NCBI GenBank assembly: GCA_017792345.1 | Contig: CP051228.1 | Location: 3,440,148-3,504,147 of the forward strand | DNA length: 64,000 nucleotides | Direction: 5' to 3' | Origin: Mesoflavibacter sp. | GTDB taxonomy: Bacteria > Pseudomonadota > Alphaproteobacteria > UBA8366 > Aestuariispiraceae | In this document: piece by piece, positions 16,812-25,682 of the stretch | How the letters are laid out: each line of letters opens with the position of its first letter | Position numbering within the stretch: position 1 is the first letter of the stretch | Program-made: the position numbers and the translations under genes | Notes under the pieces: generated by a model | What the model was told of the DNA's origin: nothing | What the model saw: only the letters and a program-made list of their open reading frames with translations | The model's database searches: none

Positions 16812-18385
16812 GTGACATCGCGGATTTGGTATCGGATGATTGTCCCGGCGCGCGGGAGGTCGGGTTTGCTCTGCCGGACCGCTATAATGCGGCGTCCATC
16901 CTGTTCGACAATCTGGCGGCGGGGCGCGGCGATAAGGCGGCGGTCCTGACCGAAGCCGGGGCCACCAGCTATTCGGATCTTTGCGCCGACGCCTGCCGGA
17001 TCGGCAACGGCCTTTTGAGCCTGGGATGCGGGCCCGGCGACCGGGTGATCCTGGTTCTGAATGACAGTCCGGATTATGCGGCCGCGATTTTCGGCGCTTT
17101 GCGGGCGGGGCTGGTGCCGGTGCTCATCAATACCCTGTCGCCCGCCGATCAGATCGCTTACTTCGTCGAGGATTCCGCCGCGAAGGCCGCATTGATCCAT
17201 GAGGAATATCGCGGTCTTTTTGACGGCGCGTCCGTGGACAATCTGATTGTGCTGGATGGCCCTGCGGGGCGCGATTGGGTCGCGGGCTGCTCCGCAGATT
17301 TGCCTATGGCGGACACGCATCGCGATGACATGGCATTCTGGATGTATTCGTCCGGGTCGACCGGCCGGCCCAAGGGCGTGGTGCATCTGCATCACGATAT
17401 GGCGTATACGGTCGAAAGCTATGCCCGGCGTGTCCTGGATATTCGCGAGGACGATGTCTGCTTTTCCGTACCGAAGATCTTCTTCGCTTACGGTTTCGGC
17501 AACTCGATCACCTTTCCCTTCGCCGTGGGGGCGACGACCGCGCTTCTGCCGGACCGGCCGGTGCCGGGGCGGATATTCGATCTGATCCGTGCCTGCAAAC
17601 CGACGCTGCTTTTCGCGCTGCCGACGGTCTATACCGCGCTGATCAAAAGCCCGGATGCGGCCGCGGCGGACCTCAGTTCCGTGCGGATGTGCATATCGGC
17701 GGCGGAGGTCCTTTCGGGCGATGTGTTCAACGCCTGGAAGTCCCGGTTCGGTCACGAGATCGTCGAGGGCCTGGGGTCGACCGAAGTGCTGCATATCTAT
17801 CTGTCCAACACGGTCGACCGGAAGCGCCTGGGATCCGCCGGGCTGCGCGTGCCGGGATATGAAGTGAAACTGACCGACCGCGACGGAGCCCCGGTTGCGC
17901 CGGGTGACGAAGGCATTCTCTGGGTCCGCGGGCAGTCTTCCGCGCCGTGCTACTGGAACCGGACGGACAAGACGGCGGAGACGATGCGCGACGGCTGGAT
18001 CTGGACCGGCGACCGGTTCACGGTCGATGCGGATGGGTTCCACTTTTTCCGTGGCCGGGCCGACGACCTCATCAAGGTCAGCGGCCAATGGGTTTATCCG
18101 TTGGAAGTCGAACTGTGCCTGAACGAGCACCCGAAGATTTTGGAATGCGCCGTCATGGGCTTGCCGATGGAGGATGGCCGTACCACCCTGGCGGCGGTGA
18201 TTGCGCCGATGCCGGGCGTCCAGGGCGGTTCGGATCTGGGGGAAGAGTTGAAGGCCTATGTAAAGTCGGAATTGCTGCCCTACAAATATCCGCGCCGGAT
18301 CGTGTATATGGACAGCTTGCCGAAGACGGGCACCGACAAGATCGACCGCCAGGCCTGCAAGCGCCTGTTGCTGGCCGGCGCATGA
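16808..18385 (+). CDS. Benzoate-CoA ligase-family aryl-CoA synthetase
   Basis: A 525-residue ANL-superfamily ligase with the P-loop YSSGSTGRPKGV (about residues 180-191), the GSTEVLH motif preceding the adenylate site, and the hinge region WTGDRF. C-terminal PKTGTDKIDRQ supplies the catalytic lysine. Length and motifs fit the benzoate-CoA ligase branch (BadA-like). It activates an aromatic acid to its CoA thioester with ATP in the cytosol. Coupling to the aryl-CoA hydroxylase and gentisate dioxygenase suggests salicylate or a similar 2-substituted benzoate as substrate; the exact acid cannot be read from sequence. Confidence 0.88.
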   Translation: MSDIADLVSDDCPGAREVGFALPDRYNAASILFDNLAAGRGDKAAVLTEAGATSYSDLCADACRIGNGLLSLGCGPGDRVILVLNDSPDYAAAIFGALRAGLVPVLINTLSPADQIAYFVEDSAAKAALIHEEYRGLFDGASVDNLIVLDGPAGRDWVAGCSADLPMADTHRDDMAFWMYSSGSTGRPKGVVHLHHDMAYTVESYARRVLDIREDDVCFSVPKIFFAYGFGNSITFPFAVGATTALLPDRPVPGRIFDLIRACKPTLLFALPTVYTALIKSPDAAAADLSSVRMCISAAEVLSGDVFNAWKSRFGHEIVEGLGSTEVLHIYLSNTVDRKRLGSAGLRVPGYEVKLTDRDGAPVAPGDEGILWVRGQSSAPCYWNRTDKTAETMRDGWIWTGDRFTVDADGFHFFRGRADDLIKVSGQWVYPLEVELCLNEHPKILECAVMGLPMEDGRTTLAAVIAPMPGVQGGSDLGEELKAYVKSELLPYKYPRRIVYMDSLPKTGTDKIDRQACKRLLLAGA

Positions 18386-18413
18386 ACGATTTCGGGAACA
18401 GGGGAATGCCGCG

Positions 18414-19448
18414 ATGAGTAACGCAAAACCGGTCTCCGCCGAACGCCAGGCGTTCTACGACGAAATCCGGCCGCTCAACATGACGCCGCTTTGGGAAATG
18501 CTGCACGCGCTGGTGCCGAAGCAGCCGGCGACGCGGGTTCAACCGGTCCGCTGGCGTTATGACGATGTCCGGCCGTATCTGATGCAAAGCGGGGACCTGA
18601 TCACCGCCAAGGAAGCGGAACGCCGTGTCCTGATCCTGGAGAATCCGGGCTGTCCGGGCGAGAGTGCCGCGACGGGGACGCTTTACGCGGGCCTGCAACT
18701 GATCTTGCCGGGCGAGGTCGCGCCCTGCCACCGGCATACCCAGTCGGCGCTTCGATTCGTGATGGAAGGCGACGGGGCTTATACGGCCGTCGACGGCGAG
18801 CGCGCGGTGATGCGGGAATTCGACCTGATTCTGACGCCCAGCTGGCAATGGCACGATCACGGCAATGACGGCGCCGGGCCGATGGTATGGCTGGACGGGC
18901 TAGATATCCCGACCGTGCGTTTCTTCGACTCCGGCTTCGCGCAGCAGGGCAATGACGAATATCAGTTGGACCGCCGCCCGCCGGGGTTCAGCCGCGCGCA
19001 GTTCGGACGGAACATGCTGCCGGTCGGTTTCGACGCGCCGAAGACCAGTCCGGTCTTCCACTATCCCTATGCCGAATACCGGCAGGCCCTGGAGGACATG
19101 AAAGGGTCGACGGAATGGGATCCGCATCAGGGTCTGAAACTGGAGTTCATCAACCCGGCCACGGGCGGCCCGATGATGCCGACCATTTCCGGCTTCGTGC
19201 AGCTTCTGCCCAAGGGATTTTCGACCAAGACCTATCGTGCGACCGATGCCATGGTCTGCACGGTCGTCGAAGGGACCGGAAACGCCATTATCGGGGACGA
19301 GGTCTTCGACCTGAAGCCGCGCGATGTTTTCGTCATCCCGCCCTGGCACCGGCAATGCCTGGAGGCTCGCGACGACCTCGTTTTGTTTGTCTTCTCCGAC
19401 AAGGGCATGCAGGACTCTCTCGGCATCTGGCGCGAAGAGCGCATCTGA
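18414..19448 (+). CDS. Gentisate 1,2-dioxygenase
   Basis: The 344-residue protein is a bicupin of the gentisate 1,2-dioxygenase family: N-terminal cupin with iron ligands H106 and H108 in CHRHTQSALRF and H147/H149 in WQWHDHG, and a second cupin near residues 270-335 (IPPWHRQ). It opens the ring of gentisate between the carboxyl and adjacent hydroxyl carbons with O2 and Fe(II), giving maleylpyruvate. The 28-base gap to the ligase gene and common strand place it in the same operon. It fixes the pathway as running through the gentisate level. Confidence 0.93.
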   Translation: MSNAKPVSAERQAFYDEIRPLNMTPLWEMLHALVPKQPATRVQPVRWRYDDVRPYLMQSGDLITAKEAERRVLILENPGCPGESAATGTLYAGLQLILPGEVAPCHRHTQSALRFVMEGDGAYTAVDGERAVMREFDLILTPSWQWHDHGNDGAGPMVWLDGLDIPTVRFFDSGFAQQGNDEYQLDRRPPGFSRAQFGRNMLPVGFDAPKTSPVFHYPYAEYRQALEDMKGSTEWDPHQGLKLEFINPATGGPMMPTISGFVQLLPKGFSTKTYRATDAMVCTVVEGTGNAIIGDEVFDLKPRDVFVIPPWHRQCLEARDDLVLFVFSDKGMQDSLGIWREERI

Positions 19449-19464
19449 GAAAGCGGGAGGGGTC

Positions 19465-19818
19465 ATGTCCGTCAAAATCCACGGTATCAAGAACTGTGAC
19501 ACGATGAAGAAGGCCTTCGCCTGGCTGGACGGGCAGGGCGTCGCCTATGAGTTTCATGACTACAAGAAATCCGGCGTCACGCCGGAGGCTCTGGCGGACT
19601 GGTGCGATGCCGAGGGTTGGGAAAAGGTCTTGAACCGCGTCGGCACCACGTTTCGCAAACTTCCGGACGCCGAAAAGGCTGGTCTCGACCGCGATAGGGC
19701 GATCGCCCTGATGGTCGAACAGCCGTCGATGATCAAACGCCCCGTGCTCCGAACGGCCGACGGGCGGATCGAAATCGGGTTCAAGCCGGACCGCTACGCC
19801 GAGATTTTTGGAAAATAG
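19465..19818 (+). CDS. ArsC/Spx/YffB-family thioredoxin-fold protein
   Basis: Start at the ATG at 19465, preceded by GGGAGGGG. The 117-residue product begins KIHGIKNCDTMKKA, with a single cysteine in the redox position, and contains NRVGTTFRKL and KRPVL, typical of the YffB branch of ArsC-like proteins. These bind glutathione or act as unproven thiol reductases; few have a known substrate. Its placement between ring cleavage and the hydrolase is where a glutathione-dependent maleylpyruvate isomerase gene often sits. The sequence is not a glutathione-transferase-type isomerase, so its part in the pathway is open. Confidence 0.85.
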   Translation: MSVKIHGIKNCDTMKKAFAWLDGQGVAYEFHDYKKSGVTPEALADWCDAEGWEKVLNRVGTTFRKLPDAEKAGLDRDRAIALMVEQPSMIKRPVLRTADGRIEIGFKPDRYAEIFGK

Positions 19819-19871
19819 GGGCGCCGCCGCCCAATCCGCGCCGAGAGGCCGAAACAGAGGAAACCGCTGAT

Positions 19872-20564
19872 ATGAGTTACGTTCTGCCGCCGCCGCCCGT
19901 CACTGCCGTGCCCGTTCAGGGCGGTGGAGACTTCCCCGTGCGCAACATTTACTGCGTCGGGCGTAATTACTGGGCGCATCGCGAGGAAATGGGTGTTTCC
20001 GACCGCGATCCGCCCTTCTTCTTCACCAAATGCCGGGACGCCATCGTCTATTGTCCGCCGGGCGCGGCAACCGATATCGCCTATCCGCCGGAAACGTCGA
20101 ATCTGCACCATGAGATCGAACTGGTGGTGGCGATCGGCAAGGAAGGCTTCCGGATATCCCAGGCCGATGCGCCGGACCATATCTTCGGCTATGCCATCGG
20201 CCTGGATATGACCCGCCGCGATCTGCAGGGTGCGGCCAAGGACAAGGGCCGTCCCTGGGACAACGGCAAGAGTTTCTTTCAGGCGGGGCCGGTGGGCGAG
20301 ATCATACCCATGGCCAAGACCGGGGAAATCACCGGCGGCCGGATCCAATTGTCGGTGAACGGCACGATGCGCCAGGACGCCGAGATGGATGAGATGATCT
20401 GGAATGTGCGCGAGACGATCGAAGATCTGTCGCGGTTCCACACGCTGTATCCTGGCGATCTGATCTTTACCGGGACGCCCGCCGGTGTCGGCGCGGTCGT
20501 GGCCGGTGACGTGCTGGAAGGCAGCGCCGAAGGCGTTGGATCCTTGACGGTGAAAATCGTCTGA
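19872..20564 (+). CDS. Fumarylpyruvate (or maleylpyruvate) hydrolase, FAH family
   Basis: The 230-residue protein is a fumarylacetoacetase-family hydrolase with metal-ligand residues in HHEIELVVAIG and GLDMTRRDLQ, and the GDLIFTGTPAGVG segment near residue 200. In gentisate pathways such an enzyme cleaves fumarylpyruvate to fumarate and pyruvate. No maleylpyruvate isomerase gene is visible in the island, so this enzyme may act on maleylpyruvate directly, giving maleate, or an isomerase may lie elsewhere. It ends the catabolic operon; a 327-base regulatory gap precedes the transporter genes. Confidence 0.88.
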   Translation: MSYVLPPPPVTAVPVQGGGDFPVRNIYCVGRNYWAHREEMGVSDRDPPFFFTKCRDAIVYCPPGAATDIAYPPETSNLHHEIELVVAIGKEGFRISQADAPDHIFGYAIGLDMTRRDLQGAAKDKGRPWDNGKSFFQAGPVGEIIPMAKTGEITGGRIQLSVNGTMRQDAEMDEMIWNVRETIEDLSRFHTLYPGDLIFTGTPAGVGAVVAGDVLEGSAEGVGSLTVKIV

Positions 20565-20891
20565 CCGGCCCGGCCTTGGGGGGTGAATCCGCCGAATACG
20601 GCGGGTTCGATCATTTCCTCTTGCGGGCCGCGCGAGAAATGATTTAGGCTTAAAAAGTCAAAGCTTAAAACAATAATATGGGATTGCATGCAACATAGCG
20701 CAGAAATCCGCATTGCGGATTGATGTGGATGAACTATAGTGCAGCAAGACCGATGGGAGAGGACGGTAAGCGTAGAGTATGCCCAAGCGGGCGCTTGACC
20801 CCGCGCATGCTTCCGCGTTCTCCTTGAACCGTGGGTTTCGACGCGATGGATATTCGGTATTCGAATGTCCCAAAAACAGGGAGGTACGGGT
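20565..20891 (+). promoter_or_regulatory. Promoter region of the ABC importer with an IclR-type palindrome
   Basis: This 327-base gap has no convincing gene. A 17-bp inverted repeat with 8-bp arms, AATCCGCA-T-TGCGGATT, lies at 20705-20721. AT-rich sequence at 20640-20690 (several TTAAA/TAATA elements) is a plausible core promoter. The AGGGAGG at 20879-20884 region is the ribosome-binding site of the binding-protein gene. The palindrome is a candidate operator for the IclR regulator or for a regulator outside the window. Confidence 0.5.
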
Positions 20892-22085
20892 ATGAAGAAG
20901 ATGTTGCTGGGCGCCGCGCTGGGCGCCGTGATGATGGCAGGGCCGGCCTTCGGCGCCAGCCATGGGGAACCGGTCAAAATCGGTTTCGTGACCACGCTGA
21001 CCACCCCGGCCGCGGTGATCGGCAACGACATGAAGAACGCTTTCGATCTGGCGCTGGAACATATCGGCGGCGAAATGGGCGGCCGTAAGGTCGAAGTGAT
21101 CTACGAAGATGACGGCTTCAAGCCGGAAGTCGGCAAGCAGGCCTCGGACAAGCTGGTGAAACAGGACGAAGTGGACTTCGTCACCGGGTTCATCTGGTCG
21201 CACGTCCTGCTGGCCTCGTCCAAATCGGTGCTGGACAGCGGTACCTTCCTGATCAGCGCCAATGCGGGCCCGTCCCAGCTGGCCGGCAAGGGCTGCCACG
21301 AGAATTTCTTCTCCGTGTCCTGGCAGAACGACCAGACGCCGATGGCGCTGGGTGAAGCCTTGAACGCCAACGGCGTGAACTCCGTCTACATCATGGCGCC
21401 GAACTATGCCGCCGGTAAGGACATGGTCGCGGGCGTGGAGCGCACGTTCAAAGGCGAAGTGAAGGGCAAGGACCTGACGAAGTGGGGCGCCGACGCGCAG
21501 CTCGACTTCTCGGCGGAACTGGCCAAGGCGAAGGCCTCGGGCGCGGAAGCGATCTGGGTCTTCTATCCGGGCAAGGCCGGCGGTGCGTTCATTCAGCAGT
21601 ACACCCAGGCCGGCCTGCAGGACAGCCTGCCGCTGTACTCGGTCTTCACGGTTGACGCTCTGTCCCTGCCGCGTCTGAAGGACGCCGGTCTGACGGGCGT
21701 GCTGGGCAGCCGCGCGACGCAGCATTGGTCGCCGGACCTCGACAACGAAGCGAACAAGAAGTTCGTCACGGACTTCCTGGCGAAGTACGGTTCCTACCCG
21801 TCCTTCTATGCCCAGCAGTCCTATGACGCGATGATGCTGATCAAATCGGCCGTCGACGCGGTCGGGGGCGATCTGTCCGACAAGGACGCGGTGCGCGCGG
21901 CGCTGGCCAAGGCCGATTTCGCGTCGACCCGCGGCGGCTTCAAGTTCGGCAACAACCATTTCCCGGTCCAGAACTTCTACCTGCGTGAAGCGGTCGAAGA
22001 TTCGGAAGGGCGTTGGACGACGAAAGTCGTGTCGACGGTGTATGAAGACCATCAGGATCCGCACGCCGCCGATTGCGGTATGTAA
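20892..22085 (+). CDS. ABC transporter substrate-binding protein, branched-chain/aromatic-acid type
   Basis: Start at the ATG at 20892, seven bases after AGGGAGG. The 397-residue protein has a clean signal peptide (1-22, ending FGAS) and a type I periplasmic binding fold (Peripla_BP_6): VKIGFVTTLT at the start of the mature protein, then VIYEDDGFKPEVGKQAS. It captures ligand in the periplasm for the permeases encoded next. Members near aromatic catabolic genes often bind aromatic acids rather than amino acids, and position after the gentisate operon favours that. The mature sequence is Lys/Asp/Ala-rich, typical of an abundant binding protein. Confidence 0.9.
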   Translation: MKKMLLGAALGAVMMAGPAFGASHGEPVKIGFVTTLTTPAAVIGNDMKNAFDLALEHIGGEMGGRKVEVIYEDDGFKPEVGKQASDKLVKQDEVDFVTGFIWSHVLLASSKSVLDSGTFLISANAGPSQLAGKGCHENFFSVSWQNDQTPMALGEALNANGVNSVYIMAPNYAAGKDMVAGVERTFKGEVKGKDLTKWGADAQLDFSAELAKAKASGAEAIWVFYPGKAGGAFIQQYTQAGLQDSLPLYSVFTVDALSLPRLKDAGLTGVLGSRATQHWSPDLDNEANKKFVTDFLAKYGSYPSFYAQQSYDAMMLIKSAVDAVGGDLSDKDAVRAALAKADFASTRGGFKFGNNHFPVQNFYLREAVEDSEGRWTTKVVSTVYEDHQDPHAADCGM

Positions 22086-22248
22086 GATCCGCCTTGCGTA
22101 ACCGGTGGGGCGGGCCGACCACGGTCCGCCCCGCTGTTTTTCCCCCACCAGAATTCGATCACGAACTGTGGGGTATGGCGGTTGGGATAGGGAAATGGCC
22201 TCGGCCGGCTTCTCTCACGGAGGCTGCGGACGGGGCGGGGATAAGTGA

Positions 22249-23172
22249 ATGGATACGGCGCTTCTCATCACGCAGTTGCTGAATGGCTTGCAACTGGGCG
22301 TGTTGCTGTTCCTGCTGGCGGCGGGACTGACCCTGATCTTCGGGATCATGGACTTCATCAATCTGGCGCACGGCTCCTTCTATATGGTCGGTGCCTATAT
22401 CTGCGGGACGCTGGTCGCGCTGCTGGACAGTTTCGTCCTGGGCGTGATCCTGGCGATACCGCTGACGCTGGCCGTGGGCTATGTCGCGGAACTGGTGGTC
22501 GCCCGGACGCTCTATGCGCGCGATCACCTGGACCACGTTCTGGCGACCTTCGGCCTGATCCTGATTTTCGATACGGCCGTGCATCTGTTCTGGGGTGCGG
22601 AGGGCATGGCGATCCCGCTGCCGGATTGGCTGAATGGTCAGATCGCCGTCTCTGAGACGATCCTGCTGCCGACCTATCGCATCGCGATTATCTCGGTCGG
22701 TCTCGCGGTTGCGGTGGGCCTCTATGTCCTCGTGACGCGGACCCGCATCGGTATGCTGATCCGCGCCGGTGCCTCGAACCGGACCATGGTTCAGGCGCTG
22801 GGGGTCGACATCAAACGTCTGTTCTCGCTGGTCTTTGCCGCAGGGGCCGCCATCGCCGGTCTGGCCGGCATGATGGTCTCGCCGATTACAGAGGCGTCGA
22901 TCGGCATGGGCAACGACATCATCATCGTCGCCTTCGTCGTGATCATCATCGGCGGTATCGGGTCGGTGAAGGGCGCCTTCGTCGGCGCGCTGATCGTCGG
23001 CATGATCGATACGATGGGCCGGTCCTATCTCGACCAGTTCATGAAGCTCTTCATGTCGGACCAGAATGCCGAGACCGCCGCGCCCGCGGTGTCGGCCATG
23101 CTGATCTACATTCTGATGGCGGCGATCCTGGCGGTACGGCCGCAGGGTCTGTTCCCGCCCCGCGTACGCTAA
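22249..23172 (+). CDS. LivH-type ABC permease
   Basis: The 307-residue membrane protein has about eight hydrophobic helices and the family motifs LTLIFGIMDFINLAHG near the N-terminus and IGGIGSVKGAFVGAL near residue 245 (the EAA-like loop that contacts the ATPase). It pairs with the LivM-type permease to form the channel. A 163-base gap follows the binding-protein gene with no gene-like frame in it; part could be an mRNA processing or stability element, although I see no strong hairpin. Confidence 0.92.
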   Translation: MDTALLITQLLNGLQLGVLLFLLAAGLTLIFGIMDFINLAHGSFYMVGAYICGTLVALLDSFVLGVILAIPLTLAVGYVAELVVARTLYARDHLDHVLATFGLILIFDTAVHLFWGAEGMAIPLPDWLNGQIAVSETILLPTYRIAIISVGLAVAVGLYVLVTRTRIGMLIRAGASNRTMVQALGVDIKRLFSLVFAAGAAIAGLAGMMVSPITEASIGMGNDIIIVAFVVIIIGGIGSVKGAFVGALIVGMIDTMGRSYLDQFMKLFMSDQNAETAAPAVSAMLIYILMAAILAVRPQGLFPPRVR

Positions 23173-23195
23173 GCGGAAGCGAAAGGACAAACACG

Positions 23196-24170
23196 ATGAA
23201 CGCTTCCGACATCCTGACGCCCAAAGGACTGATCGCCGCCGCGGTTATCCTGCTGCTGGCCGTCATGCCGGTTCTGACGACGATCGCCGATCAGGCCTTC
23301 TATCTCGATATCGCGACACGGATTTTGATCCTCGCGATCGCGGCCGTCAGCCTTAACCTGATCCTCGGTTATGGCGGCATGGTCAGCTTCGGCCACGCGG
23401 CCTTTATCGGGATCGGCGCCTATGCCGTCGGCATCCCGATCTATTACGACGAATATTCCGGCTGGCTGCACTTCCCTCTGGCCATCGCGGTCAGCGCGCT
23501 CTACGCGCTGATTACCGGCGCGATCAGCCTGCGCACCAAGGGCGTGCATTTCATCATGATCACCATGGCCTTCTCGCAGATGGTGTTCTTCCTGTTCATC
23601 TCTCTGGAAGAATACGGTGGCGACGATGGGCTTTTGATCTGGTCCGACAGCGAATTCGTCGACGGGGTCGATGTCGACGATCCGACGACCTTCTACTATC
23701 TCTGTTTCATCTCCTTGATGGGTGCGCTGTTTCTCGTCCACCGTATCGTCAACTCCCGCTTCGGACGGGTGATCCGCGGGTCGATGTCGAACGACAAGCG
23801 CATGAAGGCGCTGGGCTATCCGACATACGGTTACAAGCTGACCGCCTATGTTATTTCCGGCGCGATCTGCGGTTACGCCGGGGCGTTGATGGGCAACTTC
23901 ACCAATTTCATCAGTCCGGAAATGATGGGCTGGACCCGATCAGGCGAGTTGATCTTCATGGTCGTCCTGGGCGGTTCGGGCAGTGTCATGGGGCCGATCT
24001 ACGGCGTCCTCTCCTTCCTGCTGCTGGAAGAGTTCCTGCCCGACTTCATGGATCTGTTCTCCAAGGACGCCGGGATTTACTGGCATCTGCCCTTCGGCAT
24101 CATCCTGGTGTTGGTCGTGCTGTTCGTGCGCGGCGGGATCAACGGTCTTCTCGACAGGTGGAACCGATAA
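23196..24170 (+). CDS. LivM-type ABC permease
   Basis: The 324-residue protein has about nine membrane helices. AVSLNLILGYGGMVSFGHAA near residue 50 and VVLGGSGSVMGPIYG near residue 265 are diagnostic of the LivM branch. An unusually acidic segment (about 140-165, with many Asp/Glu) lies in a periplasmic loop. Its stop overlaps the next start by one base (TAATG at 24168-24172), so the ATPase is translationally coupled. Confidence 0.92.
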   Translation: MNASDILTPKGLIAAAVILLLAVMPVLTTIADQAFYLDIATRILILAIAAVSLNLILGYGGMVSFGHAAFIGIGAYAVGIPIYYDEYSGWLHFPLAIAVSALYALITGAISLRTKGVHFIMITMAFSQMVFFLFISLEEYGGDDGLLIWSDSEFVDGVDVDDPTTFYYLCFISLMGALFLVHRIVNSRFGRVIRGSMSNDKRMKALGYPTYGYKLTAYVISGAICGYAGALMGNFTNFISPEMMGWTRSGELIFMVVLGGSGSVMGPIYGVLSFLLLEEFLPDFMDLFSKDAGIYWHLPFGIILVLVVLFVRGGINGLLDRWNR

Positions 24171-24919
24171 TGACGATGCTTCTCGAAATTCGCGACCTGC
24201 AGAAAAGCTTCGGCGGCGTTCATGCGACCAAGAACGTGTCGCTGGACGTTCTCGAGGGCGAGGTCCATGCGGTGATCGGTCCGAACGGGGCCGGTAAGAC
24301 GACCCTGATTTCCCAGCTTTGCGGTGAACAGTTCCCGGATTCGGGCCGTGTCCGCTTCGCCGGGAAGGACATTACCCGCGCGTCCGGTCCCGCCCGGGCG
24401 CATATGGGGATCGCGCGCTCATTCCAGATCACGACCGTCTTTCAGGACATGACCCTGTTGGAGAATGTCTCTGTTTCCGTTCAGGCCCATGACGGCCATT
24501 CCTTCCGGTTCTGGGCGGATGCCGGACGGGACGCGGCGCTGAATGCCAAGGCGATGACCTTCCTTGAGGAGGTCGGATTGCAGGAAAAGGCCCATGTCTT
24601 GTCCCGCGAGGTCTCGCATGGCGAACACCGCCAGTTGGAAATCGCCATGGCGCTGGCGACCGAACCCAAGATGCTGCTGCTGGACGAACCGATGGCCGGC
24701 ATGGGGACGGAAGAAAGCCAGCGCATGATTGAAATCCTGAAGCGTTTCAAGGGGCAGAAGACGATGCTTCTGGTCGAACACGACATGGACGCCGTTTTCG
24801 CGCTCGCCGACCGGATCTCGGTCCTGGTTTATGGCGAGCTCATCGCCACGGACACGCCCGCGGCGATCCGCGATAACGAGGCCGTGCGTCAGGCCTATCT
24901 GGGTGAGGAGGCTGCCTGA
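24170..24919 (+). CDS. LivG-type ABC ATPase
   Basis: Start taken at the ATG at 24170 that overlaps the upstream stop, rather than a GTG at 24158. The 249-residue ATPase has Walker A GPNGAGKT (about 37-44), a signature variant VSHGEHRQLEIA in place of LSGGQ, and Walker B LLLDEPMAGMG. The SHGE form of the signature is usual in LivG homologues. It forms the energising heterodimer with the LivF-type subunit encoded two bases downstream. Confidence 0.92.
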   Translation: MTMLLEIRDLQKSFGGVHATKNVSLDVLEGEVHAVIGPNGAGKTTLISQLCGEQFPDSGRVRFAGKDITRASGPARAHMGIARSFQITTVFQDMTLLENVSVSVQAHDGHSFRFWADAGRDAALNAKAMTFLEEVGLQEKAHVLSREVSHGEHRQLEIAMALATEPKMLLLDEPMAGMGTEESQRMIEILKRFKGQKTMLLVEHDMDAVFALADRISVLVYGELIATDTPAAIRDNEAVRQAYLGEEAA

Positions 24920-24921
24920 CC

Positions 24922-25623
24922 ATGTTGACCGTATCGGGTTTGAAGACATTCTACGGCAACAGTCAGGCGCTGTTCGGAATGTCGCTGGAGGTCAAGGCGG
25001 GCGAAGTCGCAACGCTGATGGGCCGCAACGGCATGGGTAAGACCACGACCGTTCATTCCATCATGGGCATCGTTCCCGCCAATTCCGGCGACATCCACTT
25101 CGAGGGCGAGGCCATTCGCGGCCTGGCGCCGTATTCCGTAGCCCGAAAGGGCATCGGCCTTGTGCCGGAAGGGCGCCAGGTTTTCCCGAACCTGACCGCA
25201 CATGAAAATCTGGTGGCGACCGCCGCGAACTGGGGCAAGCTGTCCAATCCCTGGACGGCGGAGCGGGTCTACGACCTGTTCCCGGGTCTTGCCGAACGCC
25301 GCAGCAGCATGGGCAACCTGCTTTCCGGCGGCGAACAACAGATGCTGGCGGTTGGCCGCGCCCTGATGACCAACCCCAAACTGCTGATCCTGGACGAAGC
25401 GACCGAGGGCCTGGCCCCGCTGATCCGGGACGAGATATGGAAAAGCCTGGAAGCGCTGAAGTCCGAAGGCTTATCGATCCTGGTCATCGACAAGAACGTC
25501 AAGGACCTGGCCCGCATCGCAGACCGCCACCATATCGTCGAAAAGGGCAAGGTCGTCTGGACCGGATCCAGTGCCGCACTGCTGGCGAATGAAGATCTGA
25601 TGCACCGCTATATGGGTGTGTGA
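24922..25623 (+). CDS. LivF-type ABC ATPase
   Basis: The 233-residue ATPase has Walker A GRNGMGKTT (about 34-42), signature LLSGGEQQMLAVGRAL and Walker B LILDEATEGLAP, with EGLAP being diagnostic for LivF proteins. It completes a five-gene importer (binding protein, two permeases, two ATPases). Directly after its stop lies a 40-bp CCCTCACC repeat that could form a hairpin and may end the transcript. Confidence 0.93.
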   Translation: MLTVSGLKTFYGNSQALFGMSLEVKAGEVATLMGRNGMGKTTTVHSIMGIVPANSGDIHFEGEAIRGLAPYSVARKGIGLVPEGRQVFPNLTAHENLVATAANWGKLSNPWTAERVYDLFPGLAERRSSMGNLLSGGEQQMLAVGRALMTNPKLLILDEATEGLAPLIRDEIWKSLEALKSEGLSILVIDKNVKDLARIADRHHIVEKGKVVWTGSSAALLANEDLMHRYMGV

Positions 25624-25642
25624 GGGGGCGGGCACCGCAGCG

Positions 25643-25682
25643 CCCTCACCCCAACCCCTCTCCCCCGGGGAGAGGGGCTTTT
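25643..25682 (+). repeat. REP-like element, left copy of a 40-bp inverted pair
   Basis: Begins CCCTCACCCCAACCCC and contains a strong hairpin (CCCCTCTCCCC pairing with GGGGAGAGGGG). It matches the reverse complement of 26046-26085 at 38 of 40 positions; the two differences are the central CC versus AT. It encodes, on the minus strand, the last 11 residues and the stop codon of the DUF559 gene. Confidence 0.88.
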
